Made by a program: the position numbers and the translations under genes | Notes under the pieces: generated by a model | Database searches by the model: none | Seen by the model: the letters and a program-made list of their open reading frames with translations, nothing else | Told to the model about the DNA's origin: nothing | Part shown: positions 27,098-37,347 of the stretch, piece by piece | How positions within the stretch are numbered: position 1 is the stretch's first letter | How the letters are laid out: every line of letters begins with the position of its first letter | NCBI RefSeq assembly: GCF_041929205.1 | Contig: NZ_JBHFNT010000192.1 | Length of the DNA: 64,000 bases | Direction: 5' to 3' (one strand) | From: Floridanema evergladense | GTDB lineage: Bacteria; Cyanobacteriota; Cyanobacteriia; Cyanobacteriales; Aerosakkonemataceae

Positions 27098-27107
27098 TAA
27101 AACTTTT

Positions 27108-29000
27108 CTAACGGATAGCGTTTTCGATCGTCTTATTGAAGATAATTCTTCCTGGAGTTGTGCGAATATATTGGCTAATTAAATTACCTTCCGCATCTTC
27201 CCGGACTCGGCGTAAAACTGCACCACTTTTCTCACTCACATAAATTTTAAGCACAAACTGTCCATCCTCAGAACGCTCTTCACTTTCCAGTTTTTCTGGT
27301 TCCTGATGTACAACTTTGCCATTAAATCTCACCATGATATTTGAATGCAGATTAATTTGTTTTTGTTCGTAGGCAATAATTACATCATCAAAAGTAGGAA
27401 AATAACGGTCTTTATCCTTAGCAAAAGCCGGATTTTCAGCCGTCAAATAATAACAACCCAGAACCATATCTTGGCTAGGAGTAACAATGGGACGACCAGT
27501 TGCCGGAGACAAGATATTATTAGAAGCTAACATCAGCAATCTTGCTTCCGCTTGAGATTCCAAAGACAAAGGAACGTGAACCGCCATTTGGTCGCCATCA
27601 AAGTCAGCGTTAAATGCGGGACAAACTAAAGGGTGTAATTGAATCGCCCTTCCTTCCACCAAAATTGGTTCAAAAGCTTGAATCCCTAATCTGTGTAGCG
27701 TAGGAGCACGATTTAATAATACGGGATGTCCTTCAATTACCTCTTCCAAAACACTCCAAACACTTGGATCGTTGCGTTGAATTAACTTTTTCGCTGCCTT
27801 AATATTATTGACTAAGCCTTGGCGAATTAAGCGATGGATGACGAAGGGTTGGAAAAGTTCGATCGCCATTTCCCTCGGCAACCCACACTGGTGAATCTTT
27901 AATTTCGGCCCCACCACAATTACCGAACGACCAGAATAATCCACCCGTTTACCTAACAAGTTTTGCCGGAAACGTCCTTGCTTCCCTTCAATAATATCCG
28001 ACAAAGATTTCAGCGGACGATTATTAGCACCAACCACCGTTCTACCACGCCGACCATTATCAATTAACGCATCGACAGCTTCTTGTAACATCCGTTTTTC
28101 GTTACGGACAATGATTTCAGGAGCTAAAATTTCCTGTAATCTAGCTAAACGGTTATTCCGATTAATTACCCGACGATACAAATCATTTAAATCCGAAGTC
28201 GCAAACCGACCACCATCTAACTGCACCATCGGACGTAAATCAGGCGGAATCACCGGAATAACTTCCAAAACCATCCAATCTGGCTTAGAACCAGTAGCGA
28301 CAAAGTTATCCATTACACGCAATCTTTTAATCAGTTTGGCGCGTTTTTGTCCCTTAGCCGAAGCAATTTCTTCGCGTAATTGTTCCGCCTCTTTTTCCAA
28401 ATTCAAATCTTGCAATAACCGTTGCAACGCCTCCGCACCAATCCCCACCTCTACACCTGCAAGTTGGGTATCCTCACTATAAATTTGATCCTCAATTTCC
28501 ATCCACTGATCTTCACTCAGTAGTTGCTTATAAGTGAGGTTAGGCGCATTACCAGGATCGAGAACTACATAGGCATTAAAGTAAACAATTTGTTCCACAT
28601 CCCGCAACGGCATATCCAAGAGAATCGCAATATAAGAAGGAATTCCCTTGAGATACCAAACATGGGCAACTGGCGCTGCCAATTTAATATAGCCCATGCG
28701 ATGCCGACGCACTCTAGATTCAGTTACTTCTACGCCGCAACGTTCGCAAACAATACCTCTATGTCTGACTCTTTTGTATTTACCGCAATGACATTCCCAA
28801 TCTTTTGCAGGGCCAAAAATGCGCTCGCAAAATAAGCCATCCATTTCTGGCTTCAGGGTACGGTAGTTAATAGTTTCTGGCTTGGTTACTTCACCAACAA
28901 TTTGTCCATTAGGTAGAGTTCTTTCTCCCCAGATGCGAATTCTTTCTGGTGAAGCAATACCAATTTTTACATAATCAAAACGCTGTTCCAGCTTTGCCAT
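27108..29000 (-). CDS. rpoC1: DNA-directed RNA polymerase subunit gamma (RpoC1)
   Basis: The N-terminal part of beta' (630 aa, the usual cyanobacterial length). The zinc-binding clamp cysteines CHCGKYK and CERCG are near residues 70-93. The catalytic Mg2+ loop NADFDGDQMAVH is near 467-478, and RAPTLHRLGIQAFEP precedes it. It carries the active-site aspartates of the polymerase. It lies between rpoB (132 bp upstream, spacer filled by heptamer repeats) and rpoC2 (78 bp downstream). Confidence 0.99.
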   Translation of the reverse strand: MAKLEQRFDYVKIGIASPERIRIWGERTLPNGQIVGEVTKPETINYRTLKPEMDGLFCERIFGPAKDWECHCGKYKRVRHRGIVCERCGVEVTESRVRRHRMGYIKLAAPVAHVWYLKGIPSYIAILLDMPLRDVEQIVYFNAYVVLDPGNAPNLTYKQLLSEDQWMEIEDQIYSEDTQLAGVEVGIGAEALQRLLQDLNLEKEAEQLREEIASAKGQKRAKLIKRLRVMDNFVATGSKPDWMVLEVIPVIPPDLRPMVQLDGGRFATSDLNDLYRRVINRNNRLARLQEILAPEIIVRNEKRMLQEAVDALIDNGRRGRTVVGANNRPLKSLSDIIEGKQGRFRQNLLGKRVDYSGRSVIVVGPKLKIHQCGLPREMAIELFQPFVIHRLIRQGLVNNIKAAKKLIQRNDPSVWSVLEEVIEGHPVLLNRAPTLHRLGIQAFEPILVEGRAIQLHPLVCPAFNADFDGDQMAVHVPLSLESQAEARLLMLASNNILSPATGRPIVTPSQDMVLGCYYLTAENPAFAKDKDRYFPTFDDVIIAYEQKQINLHSNIMVRFNGKVVHQEPEKLESEERSEDGQFVLKIYVSEKSGAVLRRVREDAEGNLISQYIRTTPGRIIFNKTIENAIR

Positions 29001-29025
29001 CTTTTCTTCCTAATTACTCATAATC

Positions 29026-29123
29026 CTGGGTATTGGGGACTGGGGACTGGGGACTGGGTACTGGGTACTGGGAATGCTTGATTTTTATCTTCCCCAATCC
29101 CTAGTCCCTAGTCCCCAGTCCCT
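29026..29123. repeat. Inverted ACTGGGG/CCCCAGT heptamer arrays in the rpoB-rpoC1 spacer
   Basis: ACTGGGG/ACTGGGT units at 29026-29072 face CCCCAATCCCTAGTCCC-type units at 29092-29122. The two arms could form a long GC-rich hairpin in the rpoB-rpoC1 transcript. Confidence 0.9.
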
Positions 29124-29132
29124 CTCATGAAA

Positions 29133-32100
29133 TTATTCTTCTTCCTCTACCAAATCCTCACGAGTCAAAGACTCATAAGTTGGCTTGCTAGGAGTCCGAC
29201 GACCTCCTACATCTGCCATCAAATCAACTTCTACATCTCTGGTGCTACCATCCTCTTGGGTTTCCACCTTATGTACGGCAATATCCAATCCCAAAGATTG
29301 CAATTCCCGCATTAATACTTTGAAAGATTCTGGTGTACCGGGACGAGGAATTGCCTTACCCTTAACAATGGCGTTGAGGGCTTCATTCCGCCCCTGCATA
29401 TCGTCAGATTTTACCGTCAGCAATTCTTGTAAAGTGTAAGCTGCGCCGAATGCTTCTAGCGCCCACACTTCCATTTCTCCAAACCGCTGACCGCCTTGTT
29501 GCGCTTTACCACCCAAAGGTTGTTGTGTTACTAGAGAGTATGGGCCAGTAGAACGGGCGTGAATCTTATCATCGACCAAGTGTACCAATTTCAGCATATA
29601 AGCTTTTCCTACTGTCACAGGCCGATCGAACGGTTCCCCAGTGCGCCCATCATAGACGACAATCTTACCCGGGTGTTCTGGTCGAAACAGCCACTCTTTC
29701 CCTGTTTCATCCCTCGCTTGATCTAACTTGCCATGAACCGTCGCCCGTGAAGCCTCCTGTCCGTAGCGTTCGTCAAACGGGATAATCTTAAACCGATAGC
29801 CCAAATTTTCTCCCGCCCAAGAAAGCAAGCATTCAAAAACTTGTCCCACATTCATCCGCGAAGGCACGCCCAAAGGATTCAACACAATATCTACCGGAGT
29901 ACCATCTGGCAAGTAAGGCATATCTTCCACAGGCAGAATCCGAGAAATAATCCCTTTATTACCATGACGACCTGCCATTTTATCGCCCACTTGGATTTTC
30001 CGTTTTTGGGCAACATAAACGCGAACGACCATGTTTGCGCCTGGGGGTAGTTCGTCGCCTTGTTCGCGAGTAAACACCCGCACATCCACAACCCGACCTT
30101 TTTCACCGTTCGGTACTCGCAGGGAGTTATCCCGCACATCTCTAGCTTTTTCCCCGAAAATTGCCCGCAGAAGTTTTTCTTCAGGGGGTTGGTCAGATTC
30201 TCCTTTCGGTGTAACTTTACCAACCAGAATATCTCCCGATTCTACCCAAGCCCCAATCCGAATAATTCCGGTTTCATCCAGTTGTCGGAGGGCATCTTCC
30301 CCAACGTTGGGAATTTCACGAGTAATTTCTTCTGGCCCTAATTTAGTTTGTCTGGCTTCAATTTCAAATTTTTCAACGTGAATTGAAGTGTAAATATCCT
30401 GACAGACTAGACGTTCGCAAATCAGGATCGCATCTTCGTAGTTATAGCCTTCCCAAGGCATATAAGCTGCCAAGATGTTATGTCCTAATGCTAGTTCGCC
30501 GCCTTCTGTAGCTGAACCGTCTGCCATTACTTGACCCGCTTGGACGCGATCGCCGACATGAACTAAAGGTCTTTGATTCAAGCAAGTATCTTGGTTAGAA
30601 CGTTGATATTTTTGCAGAACGTACTCAATCTCTTTCGGTTGTTCTTCTTTCCCGTTGCTTCCTTGTATTAATGCCGGACGAACTCTGATTCTTTCCGCAT
30701 CAACATAAGTAACTTCGCCATCAGTCCGGGAAACAATCACCATCCCGCTATCTCTAGCAGCTTGGGCTTCTAGTCCTGTACCTACTAAAGGTCGTTCCGG
30801 TCTAAGTAATGGTACCGCTTGTCGCTGCATATTGGAACCCATCAGCGCCCGGTTCGCGTCGTCATGTTCTAAGAAGGGAATCAAAGAAGTAGCAACGGAA
30901 ATAATCTGTACCGGAGAAACAGCTACATAGTCTACTTGGTCTGGACTAGTGGTAGTAAATTCTTGCCGATAGCGTACTGGAACGGTATCACCTAAAATTC
31001 TGCCATTTTCGTCGATCGGAATATCCCCAGGTGCTACCCGCTTGTCGTCTTCTTCGTCAGCGGTCATGTAAGCTGGAGCCAAGTGAGATTGCACTATAGC
31101 ATTTTCTACTCGCCAGAAGGGGGTTTCCAAAAAGCCATACTGGTTAACTCTAGCATGGGTAGCCAAGGAACTGATTAACCCGGCGTTCGGCCCTTCTGGA
31201 GTTTCAATAGGACAAACCCGCCCGTAGTGTGAGGGGTGAATATCCCGAACGGCAAACCCCGCCCTTTCTCTGGTCAATCCTCCAGGGCCGAGTGCAGAAA
31301 GTCGCCGTTTGTGGGTTAATTCTGCTAGGGGGTTAGTTTGATCCATGAACTGCGAGAGTTGAGACGAACCAAAGAATTCTTTAATCGCCGCAACTAAGGG
31401 TTTGGGGTTAACTAAAGATGCAGGTGTCAAAACTTCCGCATCCGAAACGGTCATCCGTTCTCTGATTATCCGTTCTAAACGGTTTAACCCCACGCGGACT
31501 TGGTTTTGCAGCAGTTCCCCCACACTACGAACGCGACGGTTGCCTAAGTGGTCGATGTCGTCTGTGTTGCCAATGTCAAATTCCAGGTTGATTAGGTAGT
31601 CAATGCTGGCAAGAATGTCTTGAGGTGTGAGTACTCGCATCGTGTCTGGAACACTGAGGCGGAGTTTGCGGTTGAGTTTGTAGCGCCCAACTCTACCTAA
31701 GTCGTAGCGTTTGGGGTCGAAGAACCGCGAATCTAAGAGTTGTTGACCACCGGAAACGGTAGGTGGTTCTCCGGGACGCAGTTTGCGGTAGAGTTCCATT
31801 AAGGCTTCTTCTTCGGAAGGGTTGCCTTCTTTTTCCAGGGTTTTTTGGAAGTATTCTGGGTGACGTAGGGCATCGAAGATTTCGTTGTCTGCTAGTCCCA
31901 AGGATTTTAAGAGGACTTGGGCGGAAAGTTTGCGGGTTTTGTCAATTCTGACCCAAACTAGGTCGTTTTTGTCAGTTTCAAATTTTAGCCATGCGCCTCG
32001 GTTGGGGATGAGGGAGGCGGAGTAGGTACGCCGACCGTTTTTATCTACTTCTGATTTGTAGTAAACTCCAGGGGAACGGACGATTTGGTTGACGATGACT

Positions 32101-32480
32101 CGTTCGGCACCGTTGATGATGAAGGTGCCTCGGTCTGTCATTAAGGGTAAGTCGCCGATGAAGACTTCTTGTTCTTTGATTTGTCCGGTTTCTTTGTTAA
32201 TTAATCGGGTGGGTACGTACATTTGGACGGCGTAGGTACTATCTCGGCGTTTGGCTTCGTCTACGTCGTATTTTGGTCTTTTGAGTTTGTAGTCTTTGCC
32301 TAAAAAGTGTAGTTCTAGCTTTCCTGTATAGTCGGTGATGGGGGAGAAGCTATTGAGTTCTTCGATTAATCCTTCTTCTAGGAACCAACGAAAGCTGGAT
32401 CGTTGAATTTCTACTAGGTCAGGTAGTGTAACATTGTAAGGAGCGACTTGGGTGGTATCGTTCATTTGGTCAGCAAGCAT
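29133..32480 (-). CDS. rpoB: DNA-directed RNA polymerase subunit beta (RpoB)
   Basis: The beta subunit (1115 aa), close to the usual cyanobacterial length. Conserved blocks include the rifampicin-region LSQFMDQTNPLAELTHKRRL and ALGPGGLTRERAGF, the RPVTVGKAYMLKLVH segment near the C-terminus, and the switch/connector KMAGRHGNKGI. The C-terminus is acidic (LVEEEE). It starts the rpoB-rpoC1-rpoC2 set and is preceded by about 990 bp without a long gene. The gene order rpsT-tatD-rpoB-rpoC1-rpoC2 is as known from other cyanobacteria. Confidence 0.99.
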   Translation of the reverse strand: MLADQMNDTTQVAPYNVTLPDLVEIQRSSFRWFLEEGLIEELNSFSPITDYTGKLELHFLGKDYKLKRPKYDVDEAKRRDSTYAVQMYVPTRLINKETGQIKEQEVFIGDLPLMTDRGTFIINGAERVIVNQIVRSPGVYYKSEVDKNGRRTYSASLIPNRGAWLKFETDKNDLVWVRIDKTRKLSAQVLLKSLGLADNEIFDALRHPEYFQKTLEKEGNPSEEEALMELYRKLRPGEPPTVSGGQQLLDSRFFDPKRYDLGRVGRYKLNRKLRLSVPDTMRVLTPQDILASIDYLINLEFDIGNTDDIDHLGNRRVRSVGELLQNQVRVGLNRLERIIRERMTVSDAEVLTPASLVNPKPLVAAIKEFFGSSQLSQFMDQTNPLAELTHKRRLSALGPGGLTRERAGFAVRDIHPSHYGRVCPIETPEGPNAGLISSLATHARVNQYGFLETPFWRVENAIVQSHLAPAYMTADEEDDKRVAPGDIPIDENGRILGDTVPVRYRQEFTTTSPDQVDYVAVSPVQIISVATSLIPFLEHDDANRALMGSNMQRQAVPLLRPERPLVGTGLEAQAARDSGMVIVSRTDGEVTYVDAERIRVRPALIQGSNGKEEQPKEIEYVLQKYQRSNQDTCLNQRPLVHVGDRVQAGQVMADGSATEGGELALGHNILAAYMPWEGYNYEDAILICERLVCQDIYTSIHVEKFEIEARQTKLGPEEITREIPNVGEDALRQLDETGIIRIGAWVESGDILVGKVTPKGESDQPPEEKLLRAIFGEKARDVRDNSLRVPNGEKGRVVDVRVFTREQGDELPPGANMVVRVYVAQKRKIQVGDKMAGRHGNKGIISRILPVEDMPYLPDGTPVDIVLNPLGVPSRMNVGQVFECLLSWAGENLGYRFKIIPFDERYGQEASRATVHGKLDQARDETGKEWLFRPEHPGKIVVYDGRTGEPFDRPVTVGKAYMLKLVHLVDDKIHARSTGPYSLVTQQPLGGKAQQGGQRFGEMEVWALEAFGAAYTLQELLTVKSDDMQGRNEALNAIVKGKAIPRPGTPESFKVLMRELQSLGLDIAVHKVETQEDGSTRDVEVDLMADVGGRRTPSKPTYESLTREDLVEEEE

Positions 32481-33471
32481 AGTTATTTTTTAAGTTGTAG
32501 GCGATCGCAAACAGAACAGATCAATCAACTGATTTTAGATTTTCAACTTGGGATTTGTTGATTAAGCGAAAACCTAAAATCAAAAATCGAAAATCCTTGG
32601 GATGAAGCATCCTCAATCCTGAATCGAAGGTAGGGAAATCTGTGTAGTTGTTTAATTGCAAGTCTTGAATCTCAGCAAAGGTTTTGTTGATTACCACTAA
32701 ACAATCCCAAATTCAAAAAATCGATTTTTATTTCTGAATTGTGCTTGTGAGCATTTTGCATTGACTAAGTTTTGTCACAGAATGCTGCTCTTGGGTTTAA
32801 AAGTTACCATTACCTCGTTAAACTAAATTTAGCTGGGAGTGCGAAATCTCTCTTCAGATAGTCGGCTGTTTGTTGTCCAATAACGTAAGTTCCCTTCGCG
32901 CCAGCTTGTGCGACAGCACGTATCGAGTCGATCGTACTTGATGATATTGATATCGCTTTCAAGACTGCTCTCATAAAGTTAAACGTTGGTGGTTAGTAGA
33001 AAAAGGCTCTAAGACAGAAGGCAGAGGAGAAGGAAAAAAGATTTATACACTCACCTTTCTTACCTTTTTTTGGTTATTTCTGCCGCGTTGCACTAAGCGA
33101 GCAAATTTAAAAATATCAGGCTTTTCACCTCTGGTGTCGGTAGAGCAGTCTGCTGTCAGGCTTATCTCTGTCATTTGCCTTCGTACTTCTTTTGTGGCTA
33201 TGATATTGTAGCGTAGCAATAGTGTTTAGGCTAACTCGTAGATTCACGGTTGTTCCCCCACTGTATTTTCCCCCTTAAACATTATGGCGCAATGTTACCC
33301 ATATTGGTTGACTAAAAACGGTTTTTTTAGTACGGGAAGCCAGAATTTTTTAATTGGTGCTTGGTGGCATTAACTATCTTCAGTTGAAAAAGGTAAAAGA
33401 GCTTTGTTTAAGCTGATTTGAGCCTTTTGGTTTCTGCTTTTTTACACTGGTCTGTTGTAGCAAGTTACGGT
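32481..33471. other. Long intergenic region upstream of rpoB, 991 bp
   Basis: It holds the small ORF at 32810-32974, described separately. A 29-codon plus-strand ORF at 33284-33373 has no support. The remainder is AT-rich with no tRNA or known RNA motif. A long rpoB leader or a distal promoter is likely here, but I cannot place it. Confidence 0.5.
32810..32974 (-). CDS. Possible small protein, 54 aa, upstream of rpoB
   Basis: A complete ATG-to-TAA frame of 54 codons on the rpoB strand, 329 bp upstream of rpoB. The product starts MRAVLKAISISSSTIDSIR and continues through AVAQAGAKGTYVIGQQTADY to a basic end (KFSLTR). The composition (Ala, Ile, Ser, Gly with spaced charges) looks protein-like rather than random. 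No Shine-Dalgarno is evident and I recognise no family. It could be a small protein cotranscribed with rpoB or a chance frame. Confidence 0.35.
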   Translation of the reverse strand: MRAVLKAISISSSTIDSIRAVAQAGAKGTYVIGQQTADYLKRDFALPAKFSLTR

Positions 33472-34266
33472 TTACACTCCATTCGCCGTAATTGGCAGAC
33501 TAAATAATTGACAAGCGTTTTTAGTTGTGGTAATTGCGATCGCTTCTGGTGTCACGCCGCGTAAATCAGCTACAAATTCTGCCACATAGCGAACGTAAGC
33601 TGGTTCGTTGCGTTTCCCGCGCTTGGGAACTGGGGCAAGAAATGGGCAATCAGTTTCCACTAGCAACCGATCTTCAGGAATCATTTTGGCTGATTCTTGA
33701 ATTGCGATCGCATTTTTGAATGTTACTACACCACTCAGGCTAATATAGAAACCTAAGTCTAAAAACCAGATGGTTTCTGCGGGAGTGCCGCCCCAACAGT
33801 GCATAACTCCGGCAACTGAACCAGAATTTGCCCAAAAATCCTGCATGAGATCTCGCATTCGCGAGGCTGCGTCTCTACAATGAATAATCACTGGCTTTTG
33901 CAATTTCCGGGCAATTCCCAGTTGAGCGAGAAAAACTTCTTCTTGCTGTTGTTGGTTTTGCGCCTTGTAAAAATCCAATCCCATTTCGCCTATAGCGACT
34001 ACTTTGGGATCGGAACTACATAAAGATAATATTTGCTCTTGGGTGTTGACTGTCCACTTTTCGGCATCCAACGGATGTAGACCTACAGCAAAAAACAGTT
34101 CGGGAAAGCGTCTAGAAAGCGCTTGAATGGCTGAGAATTCTCCTGGATGGACGCAAGAGTGGACTAGTGAGATAACTCCCGCATCGCGCCAGCGTTGTCC
34201 AACAGCATCTAAGTCTGCTTCAAACACATCAAAATTGATGTGTACGTGGGTGTCAATCAACTGCAT
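33472..34266 (-). CDS. TatD-family metal-dependent hydrolase
   Basis: A 264-aa amidohydrolase-fold TIM barrel; TatD-type enzymes are Mg2+-dependent DNases or 3'-5' exonucleases. Metal ligands are DTHVH (His7, His9), Glu94 (GEMGLDFY), His129 (VIIHCRDA), His156 (MHCWGG) and Asp206 (ETDCPFLAP), all in expected order. It sits between rpsT and rpoB on the same strand, a conserved cyanobacterial arrangement, with 123 bp of repeat-bearing spacer to rpsT. Confidence 0.94.
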   Translation of the reverse strand: MQLIDTHVHINFDVFEADLDAVGQRWRDAGVISLVHSCVHPGEFSAIQALSRRFPELFFAVGLHPLDAEKWTVNTQEQILSLCSSDPKVVAIGEMGLDFYKAQNQQQQEEVFLAQLGIARKLQKPVIIHCRDAASRMRDLMQDFWANSGSVAGVMHCWGGTPAETIWFLDLGFYISLSGVVTFKNAIAIQESAKMIPEDRLLVETDCPFLAPVPKRGKRNEPAYVRYVAEFVADLRGVTPEAIAITTTKNACQLFSLPITANGV

Positions 34267-34279
34267 GGTTAGGAGAAAG

Positions 34280-34386
34280 TTTTAAGTTTTGAGTTTTGAG
34301 TTTTGAGTTAGAAAGATAGTTTAGGAAGTTTTGGGTTAATAAAATTTGCCCATCTTCCCATCTCCCTATCTCCCCATCTCCCCTGC
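34280..34386. repeat. STRR block: TTTTGAG units then CCCATCT heptamers
   Basis: TTTTAAG/TTTTGAG units cover 34280-34309, and CCCATCTC/CCCTATCT-type units cover about 34349-34386 in the rpsT-tatD spacer, ending just before the rpsT stop. Confidence 0.85.
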
Positions 34387-34389
34387 CTT

Positions 34390-34698
34390 CTAGGAAGCTG
34401 TTGCTGTTGCTGGATTAGTATGACGCTTTAGGGTTTTCGCCAGACGAGATTTTTTCCGTGACCCATTGTTGGGATGTATTACGCCTTTTTTCACGGCTTT
34501 GTCGATTTTACTGTAGGCAGCTGACATCCGCTGCTGTACTTCTGTGAGCGATTCTGGGGTAGGATTAGCAGCGTAGGTGTCTACAGCTGCAAAATATCCC
34601 TTCATCAGCGTTCTAACGGCTGATTTGTATGCTTTATTACGCAAACGGTTGCGTTCGGCAATTTTTACGCGCTTGATAGCGGATTTAATATTAGCCAC
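34390..34698 (-). CDS. rpsT: 30S ribosomal protein S20
   Basis: A 102-aa, very basic helical protein of the small subunit. The S20 signature is clear: ANIKSAIKRVKIAERNRLRN at the start, then SAVRTLMK, and KAVKKGVIHPNNGSRKKSRL in the C-terminal half. The tail (KRHTNPATATAS) is slightly longer than in E. coli, as in other cyanobacteria. It is the first gene of the rpsT-tatD-rpoB-rpoC1-rpoC2 series, divergent from hisD. Confidence 0.98.
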   Translation of the reverse strand: MANIKSAIKRVKIAERNRLRNKAYKSAVRTLMKGYFAAVDTYAANPTPESLTEVQQRMSAAYSKIDKAVKKGVIHPNNGSRKKSRLAKTLKRHTNPATATAS

Positions 34699-34974
34699 TG
34701 CTGTTCTTCCGAAGCTACTCTATCTAAATAAACATTGAAAGTCCTAGAAAAACTAATATAACATCTATGCTGACGCGGGAGCGATCCGCGATCGAAATCT
34801 CAAGTTAAGCTAGAGAAACAAATTATTGGGCAAGCCTGGAAAGTAGGGACGAGTTGATCAAACATCCTGAATCTAACAATACAGATGGTTGGACAACTAA
34901 CCCCGCAAAATTACCAGGGTGGCTGTGCCCCCAAACACAAACGGGTAACTTCCTAAGATTGCATTCCTAACTCC

Positions 34975-36309
34975 ATGCTGCGAATCATCACTGAGCGGAC
35001 TGAGGCAGAAGCAGAATTGCGGCGTATCCGCGATCGCACTTCTACTGACCAGATTGTTCACAAAGAAGCAACGGTTCGGGAAGTCCTTCAGCGCATTAAA
35101 GCGCAAGGCGACCGAGCGGTATTGCATTATACGGCGGAATTCGATCGACAAAACTTAACACCAGAAGAGTTGCGGGTCAGCGGTTCCGAAATGGATGCTG
35201 CTTATCAGCAGGTGTCGAAAGAGTTGCTAAATGCGATTCTTCTGGCAAAAGAACAGGTTGAAGCTTTCCACCGACAGCGAGTACCGAAATCCTGGGTACA
35301 ATTTAAAGATGACGAAGTAGTGTTGGGTAAACGTTACAGACCAGTAGACAAAGCAGGAATTTACATTCCCGGTGGTCGTGCCGCTTATCCCAGTACTGTG
35401 ATCATGAATGCGATTCCGGCTAAAGTAGCTGGAGTACCTCGCATCGTCATGGTTACGCCTCCAGGGGTAGATACAACGATTTCCCCCGCTGTGTTGGTGG
35501 CAGCACAGGAAGCAGGGATTACGGAAATTTACCGCGTTGGGGGGGCGCAAGCGATCGCTGCTCTAGCTTATGGGACAGAAACTATACCTAAAGTAGATGT
35601 GATTACTGGGCCTGGTAACATTTATGTCACGCTGGCGAAAAAACTGGTTTATGGTACTGTGGGCATAGACTCGTTAGCAGGGCCATCAGAAGTGCTGGTG
35701 ATTGCTGATAAAACAGCTAATCCAGTTCATGTGGCGGCTGATTTGTTGGCGCAGGCGGAACACGATTCAATGGCTTCCGCAATTCTAGTGACTACTGATT
35801 CTACTTTGGCGCATAAGGTGCAAGCTGAGGTGGAACTGCAATTAGTGGATCATCCGCGCCGAACTCTGACGGAAAAAGCGATCGCTCACTATGGCTTAAT
35901 TGTTCTGGTAGAGTCTCTAGCCTTAGCTGCTGAACTGTCTAACGAATTTGCTCCCGAACACCTAGAACTAGAAGTAGAAGACCCTTGGTCAACTCTGGAT
36001 TTAATTCGCCATGCTGGAGCTATCTTCCTGGGTCATTCTACCCCAGAAGCCGTCGGCGATTACTTAGCAGGGCCAAATCATACCTTACCAACTTCTGGTG
36101 CTGCCCGCTATGCCTCAGCTTTGGGTGTGGAAACCTTTTTGAAACACTCTAGCCTGATTCAATATTCCCCTACTGCACTTCAAAAAGTAGCTAGTGCGAT
36201 CGAAGTCTTAGCAAATGCAGAGGGACTACCTTCTCACGCCGACTCAGTACGAATGAGGGTTTCCCGACGCGACTCTGGTCAAGATGGCAATGCTAAATCT
36301 TCATCTTAA
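34975..36309 (+). CDS. hisD: Histidinol dehydrogenase
   Basis: NAD-dependent, zinc-containing enzyme for the last two steps of histidine synthesis (histidinol to histidine). The length is 444 aa. Characteristic segments are IYIPGGRAAYPSTVIMNAIP, VDVITGPGNIYVTLAKK, LAGPSEVLVIAD, LLAQAEHDSMASAILVT, FAPEHLEL, and AGPNHTLPTSGAARYASAL with the catalytic His region. It stands alone; other his genes are not in the window. It is divergent from rpsT across 276 bp. Confidence 0.98.
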   Translation: MLRIITERTEAEAELRRIRDRTSTDQIVHKEATVREVLQRIKAQGDRAVLHYTAEFDRQNLTPEELRVSGSEMDAAYQQVSKELLNAILLAKEQVEAFHRQRVPKSWVQFKDDEVVLGKRYRPVDKAGIYIPGGRAAYPSTVIMNAIPAKVAGVPRIVMVTPPGVDTTISPAVLVAAQEAGITEIYRVGGAQAIAALAYGTETIPKVDVITGPGNIYVTLAKKLVYGTVGIDSLAGPSEVLVIADKTANPVHVAADLLAQAEHDSMASAILVTTDSTLAHKVQAEVELQLVDHPRRTLTEKAIAHYGLIVLVESLALAAELSNEFAPEHLELEVEDPWSTLDLIRHAGAIFLGHSTPEAVGDYLAGPNHTLPTSGAARYASALGVETFLKHSSLIQYSPTALQKVASAIEVLANAEGLPSHADSVRMRVSRRDSGQDGNAKSSS

Positions 36310-36685
36310 CAAAAGTTGACACTACAGTTTAGTTAACTTTCACTTAATCCCCTTTCCAGGTAGGTGAGTACTACAAATAATTAATTGCCAAAAATAAATT
36401 TAGTATAGTTCTGTCCGTTTCCTACTTTGACCGGGAAATATCTACGGTCTAGGATAATCCTTACTAATTGCCAGGAAGTAATGGAGTTAAGTCCTAAGTT
36501 TTGATTTGCTGTCAGAATGCCTCATCAGAGTTTTGTGTTTAGGAGGCAAGGGTTTTATGATTAGGCCAGTGCGAAATCCCAAAAATAGATAAACCCGCCT
36601 TCATTTAATTCACAATTGAAGATATTTTTAGGAATTGAAACAGAAAACTCAAAACTCACAACTACTCACGAAGGAGGCATAGTTC
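36310..36685. other. Intergenic region, 376 bp
   Basis: AT-rich sequence before the universal stress protein gene. A TTTAGGAGG-like ribosome site near 36540 precedes only an 11-codon frame. The end (36645-36664) has AAAACTC heptamer-type units. Nothing else is supported. Confidence 0.4.
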
Positions 36686-37111
36686 GTGCTGAAAACGATT
36701 CTGGTAGCATTGGATGGGACAGAACTATCTGAACAGGTAATTCTCAGCCTGGATGAAATTAATTTACAGCCAGAAACAAAAATTATTTTGTCTCACGTTA
36801 TTCCACCAATGGAAGATCAGGTAGAATGGTCTGCGGATCGACCTCACGGCATCGCAGAGGAAATTCCCTACCGGAAAGCGGAAAAGCAGTTACAGTCCTA
36901 TCAGACTAGATTGCCTTATCAAAGTGAATTAGAAATAGTTACGGGCGACCCCGCAGAAGAAATCGTCCGTCTTGCCAATATTCACCATGCCGATCTAATT
37001 ATTATTGGTAGTCGTGGGTTGACGGGGCTGAAACGGATTTTAGAGCGATCGGTAAGCAGTCAAGTCATAGAAGATGCTCCTTGTTCTGTACTCCTGATTA
37101 AGCCACGATAA
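36686..37111 (+). CDS. Universal stress protein (UspA family)
   Basis: A 141-aa single-domain Usp. The N-terminal strand ILVALDGTELSEQ and the C-terminal nucleotide-binding motif GSRGLTGLKRILERSVSS (G-2x-G-9x-G/S type) are intact, so ATP binding is expected. The start is GTG at 36686, supported by a strong AAGGAGG about 9 nt upstream. It is a single gene with no linked partner. The role in stress adaptation is inferred from the family. Confidence 0.93.
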   Translation: MLKTILVALDGTELSEQVILSLDEINLQPETKIILSHVIPPMEDQVEWSADRPHGIAEEIPYRKAEKQLQSYQTRLPYQSELEIVTGDPAEEIVRLANIHHADLIIIGSRGLTGLKRILERSVSSQVIEDAPCSVLLIKPR

Positions 37112-37347
37112 GCAATAGCTTAAATTTTAAGCGTAAGCTATTAATGATTTAAATTGCTTAGAGGAGCAGGAGGGCATAAGAGCGATCGATCGGGTAATTT
37201 GAGAGGAAATGTTTCAGGCTTGTACTCAAAATACTAAGTATCTGAAACAATTTTTGCTGAAATTGAGTCAAATTAAAATATATTAGCTCAAAAAATTTTG
37301 GTCTGGTTCAGCCAAGTTTGCTTCCAAATAATAAAACGGCAAGATTT

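Noticed and set aside
33284..33373. 29-codon plus-strand ORF (MAQCYPYW...) upstream of rpoB
   Set aside because: Too short, no ribosome site, no recognisable family; a chance frame is likely.
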